Assembly: GCF_041435435.1 (NCBI RefSeq) | Contig: NZ_CP108494.1 | Span: 1,550,001 to 1,614,000, forward strand | Direction: 5' to 3' | Source: Streptomyces sp. NBC_01241 | GTDB lineage: Bacteria; Actinomycetota; Actinomycetes; Streptomycetales; Streptomycetaceae | Length of the DNA: 64,000 bases | Part shown: positions 49,919-59,262 of the stretch, piece by piece | Layout: each line of letters starts with the position of its first letter | Numbering within the stretch: position 1 is the first letter of the stretch | Notes under the pieces: model-generated | Seen by the model: only the letters and a program-made list of their open reading frames with translations | What the model was told of the DNA's origin: nothing | Databases searched by the model: none | Program-made: the position numbers and the translations under genes

Positions 49919-50647
49919 TCAGCGGGTGAACAGCGTCCGGCCGGGCGTGGCCGCATCGGCCGGGAGCAGCGCCAGGTCCAGGCCCCGCTCCAGGCGGGCA
50001 CGCAGGACGTCATCGGCCGCCAGCCGTTCCGCGACCCGGCGGGCCGCGTCGGCGGGGTCCGCGCCGGGTTCGAGGACGAGGGCGAGGGTGCCGTCGGCCC
50101 GGCCGGGGCCGAGGTGGGCGCGGAGTACCGCGGGCTCGGCGGCGACGGCGTCCCGTACCGCGGCGGTGACCGCGGGGTCGTCCAGCGGGTCGGCGCTGGT
50201 GCGGCCTTCGGCGAGGGCCAGCAGCGCGGACCCGGTCAGTTCGAACGCGACCGGGCCGGCGAGATCGAGGACCACCGTGTCCGCCTTCTCGTGCGCGGCG
50301 GCCTGCAGCGCCTGGTGCAGGGGCACGGCGACGGGGCGGGCCTGCGGATCCCAGAGCGCCAGCGATGCGGTCGAGGTGAACGCGGGCAGCGCGCGGCGGT
50401 CCCCTGCCTGAAGGGTCGGGACGGCCATGTCGCTGGTCTTCTCGCGGCGCAGGCCGTTCTCGTCCTCCTCCACCTCCCCGAGCACGGCGACGACCGGGAC
50501 CAGGAGCCGGGCGCCCTTGAGGGCTTCGAGTACTGGGCCGATGGCCTTTCGGTCCTCGGCCCAGGCGGCGAGTGCCGCGCTCAGGGCCGGGTCGGCCGTG
50601 CCGTCGTCGTCGGAGTAACCGGGGTCCGGAATGTTCTTCATCGCCAC
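49919..50647 (-). CDS. SseB family protein
   Basis: 242 residues. The N-terminal part (LLVPVVAVLGEVE, VPTLQAGDRRALPAFTSTASLALWDP, PVAVPLHQALQAA) matches the SseB N-terminal domain. No enzymatic motif; the family was named from Salmonella, but the Streptomyces role is unknown. Starts at GTG 50647 or ATG 50641. Confidence 0.85.
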   Translation of the reverse strand: MAMKNIPDPGYSDDDGTADPALSAALAAWAEDRKAIGPVLEALKGARLLVPVVAVLGEVEEDENGLRREKTSDMAVPTLQAGDRRALPAFTSTASLALWDPQARPVAVPLHQALQAAAHEKADTVVLDLAGPVAFELTGSALLALAEGRTSADPLDDPAVTAAVRDAVAAEPAVLRAHLGPGRADGTLALVLEPGADPADAARRVAERLAADDVLRARLERGLDLALLPADAATPGRTLFTR

Positions 50648-50780
50648 AGGGCGAGCGTAGTGCCTGGGGTTTCTCGCTCCGGCAGCCGGTCGGGCCGAGC
50701 GGGCTCGCGGGGCAGGTCGGCGCCGGCCGGCAGCGGGAGGGGCCCGGCGCCGGTGGGCGTGCTCGACGGGGACGCGGACG

Positions 50781-50890
50781 CGGAGCGGTGGCGGACGGGT
50801 TCGACGCCGGACGTCGAGCGATGGCGGACGCGGAGCGGTGGCGGACGGGCTTGACGCCGGACGTCGAGCGGTGGCGGACGCGGAGCGGTG
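50781..50890. repeat. 50-bp tandem repeat, two full copies plus 10 bp
   Basis: The unit starts CGGAGCGGTGGCGGACGGG at 50781, 50831 and (partial) 50881; the copies differ at three positions. Located between the SseB and mycosin genes. Confidence 0.9.
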
Positions 50891-50897
50891 GGCGCGG

Positions 50898-52091
50898 TCA
50901 GCGCCGCACGGTGGACCGCCTGCCGCGCCACAGCACCACGGCCAGTGCCAGCAGGACCGCTCCGAGGCCGCCCGCGGCCGGGGCGAGCCAGCCTGCGGGG
51001 CCGTCGTGGTGCTCGGAACCGGGACCGGGACCGAAGTACCGCTTCCGGTATCCGGCCTCGGCGGATTCCGCGCGCAGACCGGCCGGCCGGAGCGTGGCCC
51101 CGGCCTCGATCGCTGCGACGGGGTCGACGATGCCGTACCCGCGGGCGTCGTCCCGGCCGGACTCCGGGGCGCTGCGGGCGGTGTCCGTGAGCAGTTGCCT
51201 GATCTGGGCGGGCGTCAGTCCCGGATGTGCGGCGCGGACCAGGGCGACCGCGCCCGAGACGAACGCGGAGGCGGCGGAAGTGCCCCACTCCACGTAGTAC
51301 TGGCGGTCGGGGGCCGCGACGACGATGTCGACTCCGGGGGCGCTGACGGTGGCGTACCAGCGGCGGGTGGAGAACGCGGCATGGGTGCCGTACCGGTCGA
51401 CAGCGGCGACCGCGATCACGCCGGGATAGGCGGCGGGGTACGAGATGTGGTCGCCTTTCTCGCCCCCGTTGCCCGACGAGGCGACGACGACGGCGCCCTT
51501 CTTCAGCGCGTACTGGACTGCGGCGTCCTCGCCCGGTTCGGGGTGGGCCGACTTGCTGTCGTCGCCGAGCGAGAGGTTGATGACGTCGGCGCCGTGGTCG
51601 GCGGCCCAGCGGATGCCGTCGGCGAGAGCCGTGCCACGGGACTCCCGGGCCTTGGCGCGGGCCGGGTCGGAGGCTTCGAGGATCACCCGGACCGGCAGGA
51701 TCTTCGCCTCGGGCGCGATGCCCAGGACCCCGTCACCGCCTCCGGCACCATGGCCGTGACCTGCGATGATCCCCGCCATCGCGGTACCGTGCCGTGCCCA
51801 GGACCGGTCGCCGCGGCCGGCGCCGAAGCCGATCATGTCCTTGCCGGGCAGCACCTGGCCCGCCAGGTCGGGGAGGCTGCCGTCGACCCCGGTATCAACA
51901 ACCGCGACGGTGATTCCCCTGCCCTTGGTGGTTCGCCAGGCCTGATCGGTGTGGAGCGCCTCAAGGCCCCACTGCTGGTCCCGGATGGCGTCGGCCCTGG
52001 CCGGCGCCGCGGGCAGGAGGGCGAACGCGGTGGCGGCGCAGACCGCACCCAGGGCGCGACGGCGGGTGCGGGTGCCAGTGCGGCGGATCAT
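50898..52091 (-). CDS. mycP: Mycosin-type S8 serine protease (type VII secretion associated)
   Basis: 397 residues. Signal peptide (RRRALGAVCAATAFALLPAAPARA), subtilisin triad Asp in VAVVDTGVDG, His in RHGTAMAGI, Ser in GTSAASAFVSG, oxyanion Asn in SSGNGGE, and a C-terminal membrane anchor (LAPAAGGLGAVLLALAVVLW) followed by RR. This is the layout of mycosins, which cleave ESX substrates on the outer membrane face. No EccB/C/D/E genes lie nearby. Starts overlapping the upstream gene (ATGA). Confidence 0.9.
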   Translation of the reverse strand: MIRRTGTRTRRRALGAVCAATAFALLPAAPARADAIRDQQWGLEALHTDQAWRTTKGRGITVAVVDTGVDGSLPDLAGQVLPGKDMIGFGAGRGDRSWARHGTAMAGIIAGHGHGAGGGDGVLGIAPEAKILPVRVILEASDPARAKARESRGTALADGIRWAADHGADVINLSLGDDSKSAHPEPGEDAAVQYALKKGAVVVASSGNGGEKGDHISYPAAYPGVIAVAAVDRYGTHAAFSTRRWYATVSAPGVDIVVAAPDRQYYVEWGTSAASAFVSGAVALVRAAHPGLTPAQIRQLLTDTARSAPESGRDDARGYGIVDPVAAIEAGATLRPAGLRAESAEAGYRKRYFGPGPGSEHHDGPAGWLAPAAGGLGAVLLALAVVLWRGRRSTVRR

Positions 52092-53251
52092 TCCGGCTTC
52101 TCCGTGAGGTCGGTGATGGTCCGGCGCAGGCCACGCTCGATCCGGTCCGCTATTCCCTTGGCCTCGTGGCCGAGTCCGGCCTGGGCGGCGGCCGTGGTGG
52201 CGTTCGCGGTCACGGCCTTGTCGACGGGTTGCGGATCGGTGACCGTACGGCCGTCGGCGAAACCGGAGACGGCGAACACGACGACGGGGACCTCGGTCAG
52301 TACGTGGACGGTCCAGCTGGCGCGCTGCCGGTCGCCGAACCCGGCGGCCACCGTGCCCTTGACGGGATACGTGCGCGGCATCAGGTCGGTACGCAGACCG
52401 AGGTGCTGGTCGGTGAAACGGGTGCTCAGCGCTTTCATGGCCTCGGTGTCGCCCTCGGTGAAGATCACCCCGACCGTGGTGACGCTGCTGCTGGTGGCGT
52501 CGGTGTAGGTGGCGCGGAGCATGCGCGCGCAGCCGACCGGCCCGAGCGTCCGGGCCAACAGCGGGTCCAGGCCCGTCCGGCAGCCGCTGTCCGGGGCGAC
52601 GGCGACCCGGGTCCAGACCCGGTCGGCCCCGCCGGGCCCCGCCCCGTTGCCGGCCAGGGTGCGCGGGAAAAGGGTGTCCACGGGGACGCTGTGCCAGGCG
52701 GAGCGGCCCACGGTGTAGGCGCTGCGGGCGGCCGGGTCGGCGGAGGAATCGCTGGTGAGCCAGGCGCCGGTGGCCGCGCCGCCGATCAGCCCCAGCCCGA
52801 GCACGGCACAGGCCGCGGCGGTCGCGGTCCGGACGGGGCGACGGCTCGGGACGGGACGCAGCCGGGTGGTGGTCTCGGCGGGCGTCTCGGGGACCGGATG
52901 GCGGTACGGGTACGGGTACGACTGCTGCTGGTACGGGTGCGGGACGTGCGGCCGGCCGGACGGTGGCGGGGCCGCTCCCGGACGCGGGGTGAGGTCCACG
53001 GCGCCGACGGGCCGTCGCCGGGTGGCGGCGGGCGGCTGCTCGGGGCGGGGCGGGGCGGTGTCCGGCGTGGGCACGGGCACGGCGGGGGCGGCGGGGGCGG
53101 CGGACGGCGGGACCGCTGCCGTGGGCGGTGGCGGGGTCGTCGGGTGCGGCGGAACAGACGCGCCCGCGGACGGCGCGGCCGGCCCCTGCGCCGATGGTGG
53201 CGGGGTCGTGGGGCGGGGCGGAACAGGAGCGCGCTGCGCCTCGGTACTCAT
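52088..53251 (-). CDS. Proline-rich single-pass membrane protein, mycosin partner
   Basis: 387 residues. The first 150 residues are Pro/Ala/Thr-rich, intracellular and probably disordered, with a YQQQSYPYPYRHP segment. One membrane helix follows (TATAAACAVLGLGLIGGAAT), then an extracellular domain of about 200 residues with no recognised fold. Translation is coupled to the mycosin. Function unknown; probably at the same membrane site. Confidence 0.75.
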   Translation of the reverse strand: MSTEAQRAPVPPRPTTPPPSAQGPAAPSAGASVPPHPTTPPPPTAAVPPSAAPAAPAVPVPTPDTAPPRPEQPPAATRRRPVGAVDLTPRPGAAPPPSGRPHVPHPYQQQSYPYPYRHPVPETPAETTTRLRPVPSRRPVRTATAAACAVLGLGLIGGAATGAWLTSDSSADPAARSAYTVGRSAWHSVPVDTLFPRTLAGNGAGPGGADRVWTRVAVAPDSGCRTGLDPLLARTLGPVGCARMLRATYTDATSSSVTTVGVIFTEGDTEAMKALSTRFTDQHLGLRTDLMPRTYPVKGTVAAGFGDRQRASWTVHVLTEVPVVVFAVSGFADGRTVTDPQPVDKAVTANATTAAAQAGLGHEAKGIADRIERGLRRTITDLTEKPE

Positions 53252-53435
53252 CCGCCCCCCTGGTCCTCTTCCGTACCGTGCGCGGATCGACGTCACAGGC
53301 AGGCCCGTTGGTTGCCGCGTGCCCGTCACTCTACGGGGTGGAACGGCCCCCGTGGGAGCCTGACGCCCTGCCCACGGGCGATCTGCACGGATCATCCCCC
53401 TACCCAGTGGTACGGACGTCTGGCAAGCTGCGGCC

Positions 53436-54638
53436 ATGACTGCCCGCGCCGCTGACCGGACCCGTTACAACCGGGCCACCGCCCATCTGGACGCCCCGAT
53501 CGCCGTCGTCGATCTGGACGCGTTCGACGCCAATGCCGACGATCTGGTGCGCCGAGCCGCCGGGAAGCCGATCCGGGTGGCGAGCAAGTCGGTGCGTTGC
53601 CGGGCGCTGCTGGAACGGGTGCTCGCGCGGCCCGGGTTCGCCGGGATCATGTCGTTCACGCCGGCCGAGTCGCTGTGGCTGGCGCGGGCCGGTTTCGAGG
53701 ACGTACTGCTGGCTTACCCGTCGGCCGACCGGGCCGCCTTCGCGGAGCTGGCCGCCGATCCGAAGCTGGCCGCGGCCGTCACGGTGATGGTGGACGACCA
53801 CGCGCAGCTGGAGCTGATCGACGCGGCGCGGGCCGGTGGCCGCGAGGAGATCCGGGTTTGTCTGGAGCTGGACACCTCGCTGCGGCTGCTCGGCGGCCGG
53901 GTCCGGGTCGGGGCCCTGCGTTCCCCGCTGCGCTCCCCCGCCCAACTGGCTGAACTGGCACGCTCGGTGGCGCGCAGGCCCGGCTTCCGACTGGTGGGGC
54001 TGATGGCGTACGAGGGCCATATCGCCGGGGTCGGGGACGCGGTCGCCGGGCGGCCGCTGCGCTCTCGGGCTATCCGGCTGATGCAGGCCGCGGGCCGCAA
54101 GGAACTGGTGGCCCGGCGGGCCGAAGTGGTGCGGGCGGTACGGGCGGTGGCTCCGGACCTGGAGTTCGTGAACGGCGGCGGCACCGGCAGTGTGCAGCAC
54201 ACGGCGGCGGAGCGCGCGGTGACCGAGATCGCGGCCGGGTCGGGGCTCTACGTACCGCGGCTGTTCGACAACTACACGTCGTTCACGGCGCGTCCGGCGG
54301 CGCTGTTCGCCCAGCCGGTGGTGCGCCGGCCGGGTGTGGGCGTGGTGACGGTCCTCGGTGGCGGCTACCCGGCGTCCGGACCGGCGGGGGCGGACCGGCT
54401 GCCCGTCCCGTACCTGCCGGAGGGGCTGCGCTACGACCCGCAGGAGGGGCCGGGCGAGGTGCAGACCCCGCTGCTCGGCGCCCCGGCCGACGATCTGCTG
54501 ATCGGTGACAAGGTGTGGTTCCGGCACGCGAAGGCCGGTGAACTGTGCGAGCGCTTCAACGAGTTGCAGCTCATCGAGGGCGACCGGGTGACGGCGACCG
54601 TGCCGACGTACCGGGGCGAGGGCCGTACGTTCCTCTGA
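53436..54638 (+). CDS. D-threonine-aldolase-like / alanine-racemase-fold PLP enzyme
   Basis: 400 residues. N-terminal PLP barrel with the Lys in RVASKSVRC and PLP-phosphate region GTGSV; C-terminal beta domain with LLIGDKVWFRHAKAGELCE, where the His and Cys match the metal-binding site of D-threonine aldolases. Substrate may be a D-beta-hydroxy amino acid; it is annotated as amino-acid deaminase/aldolase in relatives. Confidence 0.8.
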   Translation: MTARAADRTRYNRATAHLDAPIAVVDLDAFDANADDLVRRAAGKPIRVASKSVRCRALLERVLARPGFAGIMSFTPAESLWLARAGFEDVLLAYPSADRAAFAELAADPKLAAAVTVMVDDHAQLELIDAARAGGREEIRVCLELDTSLRLLGGRVRVGALRSPLRSPAQLAELARSVARRPGFRLVGLMAYEGHIAGVGDAVAGRPLRSRAIRLMQAAGRKELVARRAEVVRAVRAVAPDLEFVNGGGTGSVQHTAAERAVTEIAAGSGLYVPRLFDNYTSFTARPAALFAQPVVRRPGVGVVTVLGGGYPASGPAGADRLPVPYLPEGLRYDPQEGPGEVQTPLLGAPADDLLIGDKVWFRHAKAGELCERFNELQLIEGDRVTATVPTYRGEGRTFL

Positions 54639-54736
54639 GCGCCGGACGGTCCGTGGTGGCCCGCCGGCGCGCCTGGTAGCCGGCGCGGCCGGCGACGCTC
54701 ACGGACGCGGCGGCGAGCTGCTGGTGGGATGGAACA

Positions 54737-55528
54737 CTAAACGGGTGTGACGTACGCGCCGGAGATACCCCCGTCGACGAGGAAATCGGTGGCGTTGACG
54801 AACGAGGAGTCGTCGCTCGCGAGGAACGCGACAGCCGCGGCGATCTCCGTGGCCTCGGCGAACCTGCCGACCGGGATGTGCACGAGCCTGCGGGCCGCCC
54901 GTTCCGGGTCCTTGGCGAACAGCTCCTGGAGCAGCGGGGTGTTGACCGGCCCGGGGCACAGCGCGTTGACCCGGATGCCCTCGCGGGCGAACTGCACGCC
55001 GAGTTCGCGGGACATGGCGAGGACGCCGCCCTTGGACGCGGTGTACGAGATCTGGCTGGTGGCCGCGCCCATGACGGCGACGAAGGACGCCGTGTTGATG
55101 ATCGAGCCGCGGCCCTGGCGCCGCATGTAGGGCAGGGCGGCCTTGCAACAGAGGTAGACGGAGGTGAGGTTGACGTCCTGGACGCGCTTCCATGCCTCCA
55201 GGCCCGTGGTGAGGATGGAGTCGTCGTCGGGCGGGGAGATGCCCGCGTTGTTGAAGGCGATGTCGACGGAGCCGTAGGTGTCGAACGCGGCCCTGAAGAG
55301 CGCCTCGACCTGTTCGGGGTCGGTGACGTCGACGCGTACGAAGGTGCCGCCGACCTCCTCGGCCGCGGCCTTGCCGGCGTGCTCGTCGATGTCGGCGCAG
55401 ACGACGTTCGCGCCCTCCGACGCCAGGCGGCGTGCGGTAGCCAGGCCGATGCCGCTTGCGGCTCCGGTGATGACGGCGGTGCGGCCGACGAGGCGGCGGC
55501 AGATGTTCTCGTTGTCGGTGGTGGTCAT
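54737..55528 (-). CDS. Short-chain dehydrogenase/reductase
   Basis: 263 residues. Classical SDR: TGAASGIG NAD-binding loop, NNAG, catalytic Ser in IINTASFVAVMG, YTASK Tyr-Lys pair, and PGPVNTPLL after the active site. The spacing to the following aldehyde dehydrogenase gene is only 6 bp, so it is part of the ALDH/GlnA-like operon and may oxidise an alcohol intermediate. Confidence 0.92.
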   Translation of the reverse strand: MTTTDNENICRRLVGRTAVITGAASGIGLATARRLASEGANVVCADIDEHAGKAAAEEVGGTFVRVDVTDPEQVEALFRAAFDTYGSVDIAFNNAGISPPDDDSILTTGLEAWKRVQDVNLTSVYLCCKAALPYMRRQGRGSIINTASFVAVMGAATSQISYTASKGGVLAMSRELGVQFAREGIRVNALCPGPVNTPLLQELFAKDPERAARRLVHIPVGRFAEATEIAAAVAFLASDDSSFVNATDFLVDGGISGAYVTPV

Positions 55529-55534
55529 GCCGGT

Positions 55535-56899
55535 TCAAGCCTCCGTACTGATGAAGACGTTCTTGGTCTCGGTGAATGCGCTCAGCGCGTCGGGGCCGAG
55601 TTCGCGGCCGAGCCCGGACTGCTTGTAGCCGCCGAACGGGGTCCAGTAGCGGACGCTGGAATGGGAGTTGACGGAGAGGTTCCCGGCCCGGACCGCCTGT
55701 GAGACGCGCAGCGCGCGGCCCACGTCACGGGTCCAGACCGAGCCGGCGAGGCCGTACTCCGTCGCGTTGGCGAGCCGGACGGCGTCGGCCTCGTCGTCGA
55801 AGGGGAGGACGACGGCGACCGGTCCGAAGACCTCCTCGGTGGCGACGGGTGAGTCCGGGCGGACGTCGACGAGGACGGTCGGCGGGAACCAGAAGCCGGG
55901 CCCCTCGGGCGCTTTGCCGCGGAGCGCGGTCGCGTTCTCGGGGACGTGGCCGCGGACCCGTTCCCGTTGTGCCCGGGAGATGAGCGGGCCCATCTGGCTG
56001 TTCTCGTCGAAGGGATCGCCCACGACGACGGACTCGATCGCGGGCGCGAGGAGTTCGAGGAAGCGGTCGTACGCGGACCGCTGCACCAGGATGCGGCTGC
56101 GGGCGCAGCAGTCCTGGCCCGCGTTGTCCAGGAACGCCATGGGTGCGGCGGCCGCGGCGGCCTCGATATCAGCATCGGCGAAGACGATATTGGGGCTCTT
56201 GCCGCCGAGTTCGAGGGTGAGCCGCTTCACGCGGTCGGCGCACTTGGCCATGATCCGCTTGCCGACGTGGGTGGAGCCGGTGAAGACGATCTTGGCGACT
56301 CCGGGGTGCTCGACCAGGGCGTTTCCGGTGACGTCGCCCGCGCCCGGCAGCACCTGGAAGAGGTGTTCGGGCAGGCCCGCGTCCAGGGCGAGCCGGGCCA
56401 GCCGCAGGGCGGTGAGCGGAGTGGTCTCGGCGGGCTTGAGGAGCACGGCGTTCCCGGCGGCGAGGGCGGGGGCGAGGCCCCAGGCGGCGATCGGCATGGG
56501 GAAGTTCCAGGGCGCGATCACGCCGATGACGCCGAGGGGTTCGAGGAGGGTGATGTCGATTCCGCCGGGAACGGGGATCTGCCGGCCCGCGAGTCGTTCC
56601 ACTCCCCCGGCGGCGTAGTCGAGCAGATCACGGACATTGCCCGCTTCCCAGCGGGCGTTGCCGAGGGTGTGACCGGCCTCCTGGACCTCCAGCCGGGCCA
56701 GCTGTTCGGCCTCGCCGTCGACGGCGGCGGCGAAGCGACGCAGCAGCCGCGCTCGGTCCGCGGGCGCGAGGGCGGCCCAGGTGCGCTGGGCGGCTGCGGC
56801 CCGTTCCACGGCCTCATGAACCTCGTACGAGGTCGAGTCCGCGACGGTCGCCATGGTCTCTTCGGTCGCTGGATTGATGATGCGGCGCTCGTTCGACAA
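55535..56899 (-). CDS. NAD(P)-dependent aldehyde dehydrogenase
   Basis: 454 residues. Motifs: PWNFPMPIAAWGLAPALAAGN, VFTGSTHVGKRIM, catalytic Glu in LTLELGGKSPN, catalytic Cys in AGQDCCARSR. Oxidises an aldehyde from amine catabolism (gamma-aminobutyraldehyde or similar). TTG at 56899 with GAGG 6 bp upstream is the likely start (SNERRIINP); ATG 56911 is the alternative. Confidence 0.92.
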   Translation of the reverse strand: MSNERRIINPATEETMATVADSTSYEVHEAVERAAAAQRTWAALAPADRARLLRRFAAAVDGEAEQLARLEVQEAGHTLGNARWEAGNVRDLLDYAAGGVERLAGRQIPVPGGIDITLLEPLGVIGVIAPWNFPMPIAAWGLAPALAAGNAVLLKPAETTPLTALRLARLALDAGLPEHLFQVLPGAGDVTGNALVEHPGVAKIVFTGSTHVGKRIMAKCADRVKRLTLELGGKSPNIVFADADIEAAAAAAPMAFLDNAGQDCCARSRILVQRSAYDRFLELLAPAIESVVVGDPFDENSQMGPLISRAQRERVRGHVPENATALRGKAPEGPGFWFPPTVLVDVRPDSPVATEEVFGPVAVVLPFDDEADAVRLANATEYGLAGSVWTRDVGRALRVSQAVRAGNLSVNSHSSVRYWTPFGGYKQSGLGRELGPDALSAFTETKNVFISTEA

Positions 56900-57014
56900 C
56901 GGATACCTCATTCGCATTCGAAGAAACGGGGCAGCCCGTCGCTGCGCGCTGCCACTTGTCAATCGGGAGCAGCACGGATCCAGGGCTCAGTGCACGGACC
57001 AGCGATACGCCCGG

Positions 57015-58382
57015 TCAAAGCCTCTCAAATGCCCTGCGGAGCTCCCAGTCGGTTACCGCGGCGTCGAAGGCTTTGAGCTCGACACGCGCCATGTTGCCGT
57101 AGTGCGCAACGACTTCTTCGCCGAAGGACGCTTTCGCCACCTCGCTGCGTTCCCAGAGTTCGGCTGCTTCGCGCAGCGTGGTGGGGACGTGGTCGTACGA
57201 GGCGGCGTAGGCGTTGCCCTCGCACGGCTCGGGGAGTTCGAGGCCCTTCTCGATGCCGTGGATGCCCGCCGCGATCAGTCCGGCGACGGCAAGGTACGGG
57301 TTGACGTCACCGCCGGGCAGCCGGTTCTCGAAGCGCATCGAGCGGCCGTGGCCGACGACGCGGAGCGCGCAGGTGCGGTTGTCGTGGCCCCAGGCGACGG
57401 CGGTCGGGGCGAAGGAGCCCGGCTGGAAGCGTTTGTAGGAGTTGATGTTCGGTGCGTAGAGGAGGGAGAAATCCCGCAGGACGGCCAGTTGTCCGGCGAG
57501 GAAGTGGCGCATCACCGGGGACATGTCGCCGTCCTCGCCCACCATGGCGTTGCGCCCGGCCTCGTCGATGGACTGGAGCGAGAGGTGGATGTGGCAGGAG
57601 TTGCCTTCGCGCTCATTGAACTTGGCCATGAAGGTGAGTGAGACGCCCTCCTGGGCGGCGATCTCCTTGGCGCCCGTCTTGTAGACGGCGTGCTGGTCAC
57701 AGGTGACCAGGGCCTCGTCGTAACGGAACACGATCTCATGTTGCCCGGGGTTGCACTCGCCCTTCGCGGACTCGACAGTGAGACCCGCGGCAGCCATGTC
57801 GTTGCGGATGCGGCGCAGCAGCGGCTCGACGCGGCCGGTGCCGAGGACGGAGTAGTCGACGTTGTACTGGTTGGCCGGGGTCAGATCGCGGTAGTTGCGG
57901 TCCCAGGCCTGCTCGTAGGTGTCCTTGAAGACGATGAATTCGAGTTCGGTGCCGACGTGGGCCGTGTAGCCGTGCCCGGCGAGTCGTTCCAGTTGTCTGC
58001 GGAGGATCTGGCGGGGTGCGGCGACAACGGGTGCGCCGTCCTCCCAGGCGAGGTCGGCGACGACCATCGCGGTGCCCGGGTGCCAGGGGACGCGGCGCAA
58101 GGTGGTGACGTCGGGGTGTAGCGCGAAGTCACCGTAGCCCTGATCCCAGGAGGACATGGCGAATCCGTCGACGGTGTTCATGTCGGTGTCGACGGCGAGG
58201 AGGTAGTTACAGCCTTCGGTTCCGTGTTCCATGACTTCGTCGAGGAAGAAGGAGGCCGCGAACCGTTTGCCCTGCAGTCTTCCCTGCATGTCGGGGAAGG
58301 CGAGGACCACGGTGTCGATCTCGCCGCTCCCGACGAGGACGCGCAGTTCCTCGACGGAGAGCGGGGCTGTTCGGTCGGACAC
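57015..58382 (-). CDS. Glutamine-synthetase-like gamma-glutamyl amine ligase (GlnA4-like)
   Basis: 455 residues. GS fold: N-terminal LVLAFPDMQGRLQGKRF-type segment (TVVLAFPDMQGRLQGKRFAA), metal/ATP loops VGTELEFIVF, KGECNPGQHEIVFRYDEAL, CHIHLSL and the NRLPGGDVNPYLA motif. The surrounding SDR, ALDH and PuuD-like genes match the amine-utilisation clusters of Streptomyces, where GlnA3 glutamylates polyamines and GlnA4 ethanolamine. This order recalls the GlnA4 locus, but the substrate is not proven. GTG start with GAGGAG upstream. It lacks the adenylylation tyrosine context of true GlnA. Confidence 0.85.
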   Translation of the reverse strand: MSDRTAPLSVEELRVLVGSGEIDTVVLAFPDMQGRLQGKRFAASFFLDEVMEHGTEGCNYLLAVDTDMNTVDGFAMSSWDQGYGDFALHPDVTTLRRVPWHPGTAMVVADLAWEDGAPVVAAPRQILRRQLERLAGHGYTAHVGTELEFIVFKDTYEQAWDRNYRDLTPANQYNVDYSVLGTGRVEPLLRRIRNDMAAAGLTVESAKGECNPGQHEIVFRYDEALVTCDQHAVYKTGAKEIAAQEGVSLTFMAKFNEREGNSCHIHLSLQSIDEAGRNAMVGEDGDMSPVMRHFLAGQLAVLRDFSLLYAPNINSYKRFQPGSFAPTAVAWGHDNRTCALRVVGHGRSMRFENRLPGGDVNPYLAVAGLIAAGIHGIEKGLELPEPCEGNAYAASYDHVPTTLREAAELWERSEVAKASFGEEVVAHYGNMARVELKAFDAAVTDWELRRAFERL

Positions 58383-58491
58383 GGATGGATCCTCTCCTCG
58401 CAGGCCGACGGGTGATCCAAACCTATGGGCAGCGCAAGGGATTTGGATACGGTGCCGATGCGTTCCGCGTGCCGGGTGAGAGAGGGATCCG

Positions 58492-59262
58492 ATGAACCGT
58501 CCGCTGATCGGAATCAGCACCTATCTGGAGGCTTCGACGCGCTGGGGCGTCTGGGACCTGCCCGCGACGCTGCTGCCTGCGGGATACGCACGTCTGGTCC
58601 GCGAGTCGGCCGGTCTGGCCGCGCTGCTCCCGCCGGACGATCCGGACCTCGCGGCGTCGGTGGTGGCGCGGCTGGACGCGGTGGTGATCGCGGGCGGGCC
58701 CGATGTGGACCCCGTACGGTACGGAGCCGACCGCGACCCGCGGACGGGGCCGCCCGCACCGGAGCGCGACGGCTGGGAGACGGCCCTGATCGGTGCCGCG
58801 CTCGAGTCCGGTACTCCGTTGCTCGCGATCTGTCGTGGCATGCAGCTGCTCAATGTGGCGCTCGGGGGCACGCTCACCCAGCATCTGGACGGTCACGCCG
58901 GACCGCAGGGCAAGACGGGAAGGTTCGGCTCGCATGCGGTGGCGCCGGTGCCGGGGACCCGGTACGCGTCCGTCGTGCCCGAGGAGACCACCGTCCCGAC
59001 CTATCACCACCAGTGCGTGGCGCGGCTCGCTCCCGGCCTGGTTGCTTCGGCGCACGCGGCGGACGGCACGGTCGAGGCGATCGAGCTGCCGGGGGCGCAG
59101 TGGGTGCTCGGGGTGCAGTGGCATCCGGAGATGGGGGACGATCTGCGGCTGCTGCAAGCGCTGGTGACGGCTTCGGCGGACCGGCTGGTCCCGGCCCGTC
59201 CGCAGGCCGGGGACCTCGCACCACAGCAGACCACGGGGGACGACGAACAGATGCGCTCCTAG
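58492..59262 (+). CDS. Gamma-glutamyl-amine hydrolase (PuuD-like, class-I GATase fold)
   Basis: 256 residues. Nucleophile Cys in LLAICRGMQLLNVALGG and His-Glu in VQWHPEM; VVIAGGPDVDP precedes. This matches gamma-glutamyl-GABA hydrolases, which release the glutamate added by GlnA-like ligases. It is divergent from the GS-like gene, fitting one pathway. Its TAG stop overlaps the TAG of the convergent gene on the palindrome CTAG. Confidence 0.92.
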   Translation: MNRPLIGISTYLEASTRWGVWDLPATLLPAGYARLVRESAGLAALLPPDDPDLAASVVARLDAVVIAGGPDVDPVRYGADRDPRTGPPAPERDGWETALIGAALESGTPLLAICRGMQLLNVALGGTLTQHLDGHAGPQGKTGRFGSHAVAPVPGTRYASVVPEETTVPTYHHQCVARLAPGLVASAHAADGTVEAIELPGAQWVLGVQWHPEMGDDLRLLQALVTASADRLVPARPQAGDLAPQQTTGDDEQMRS

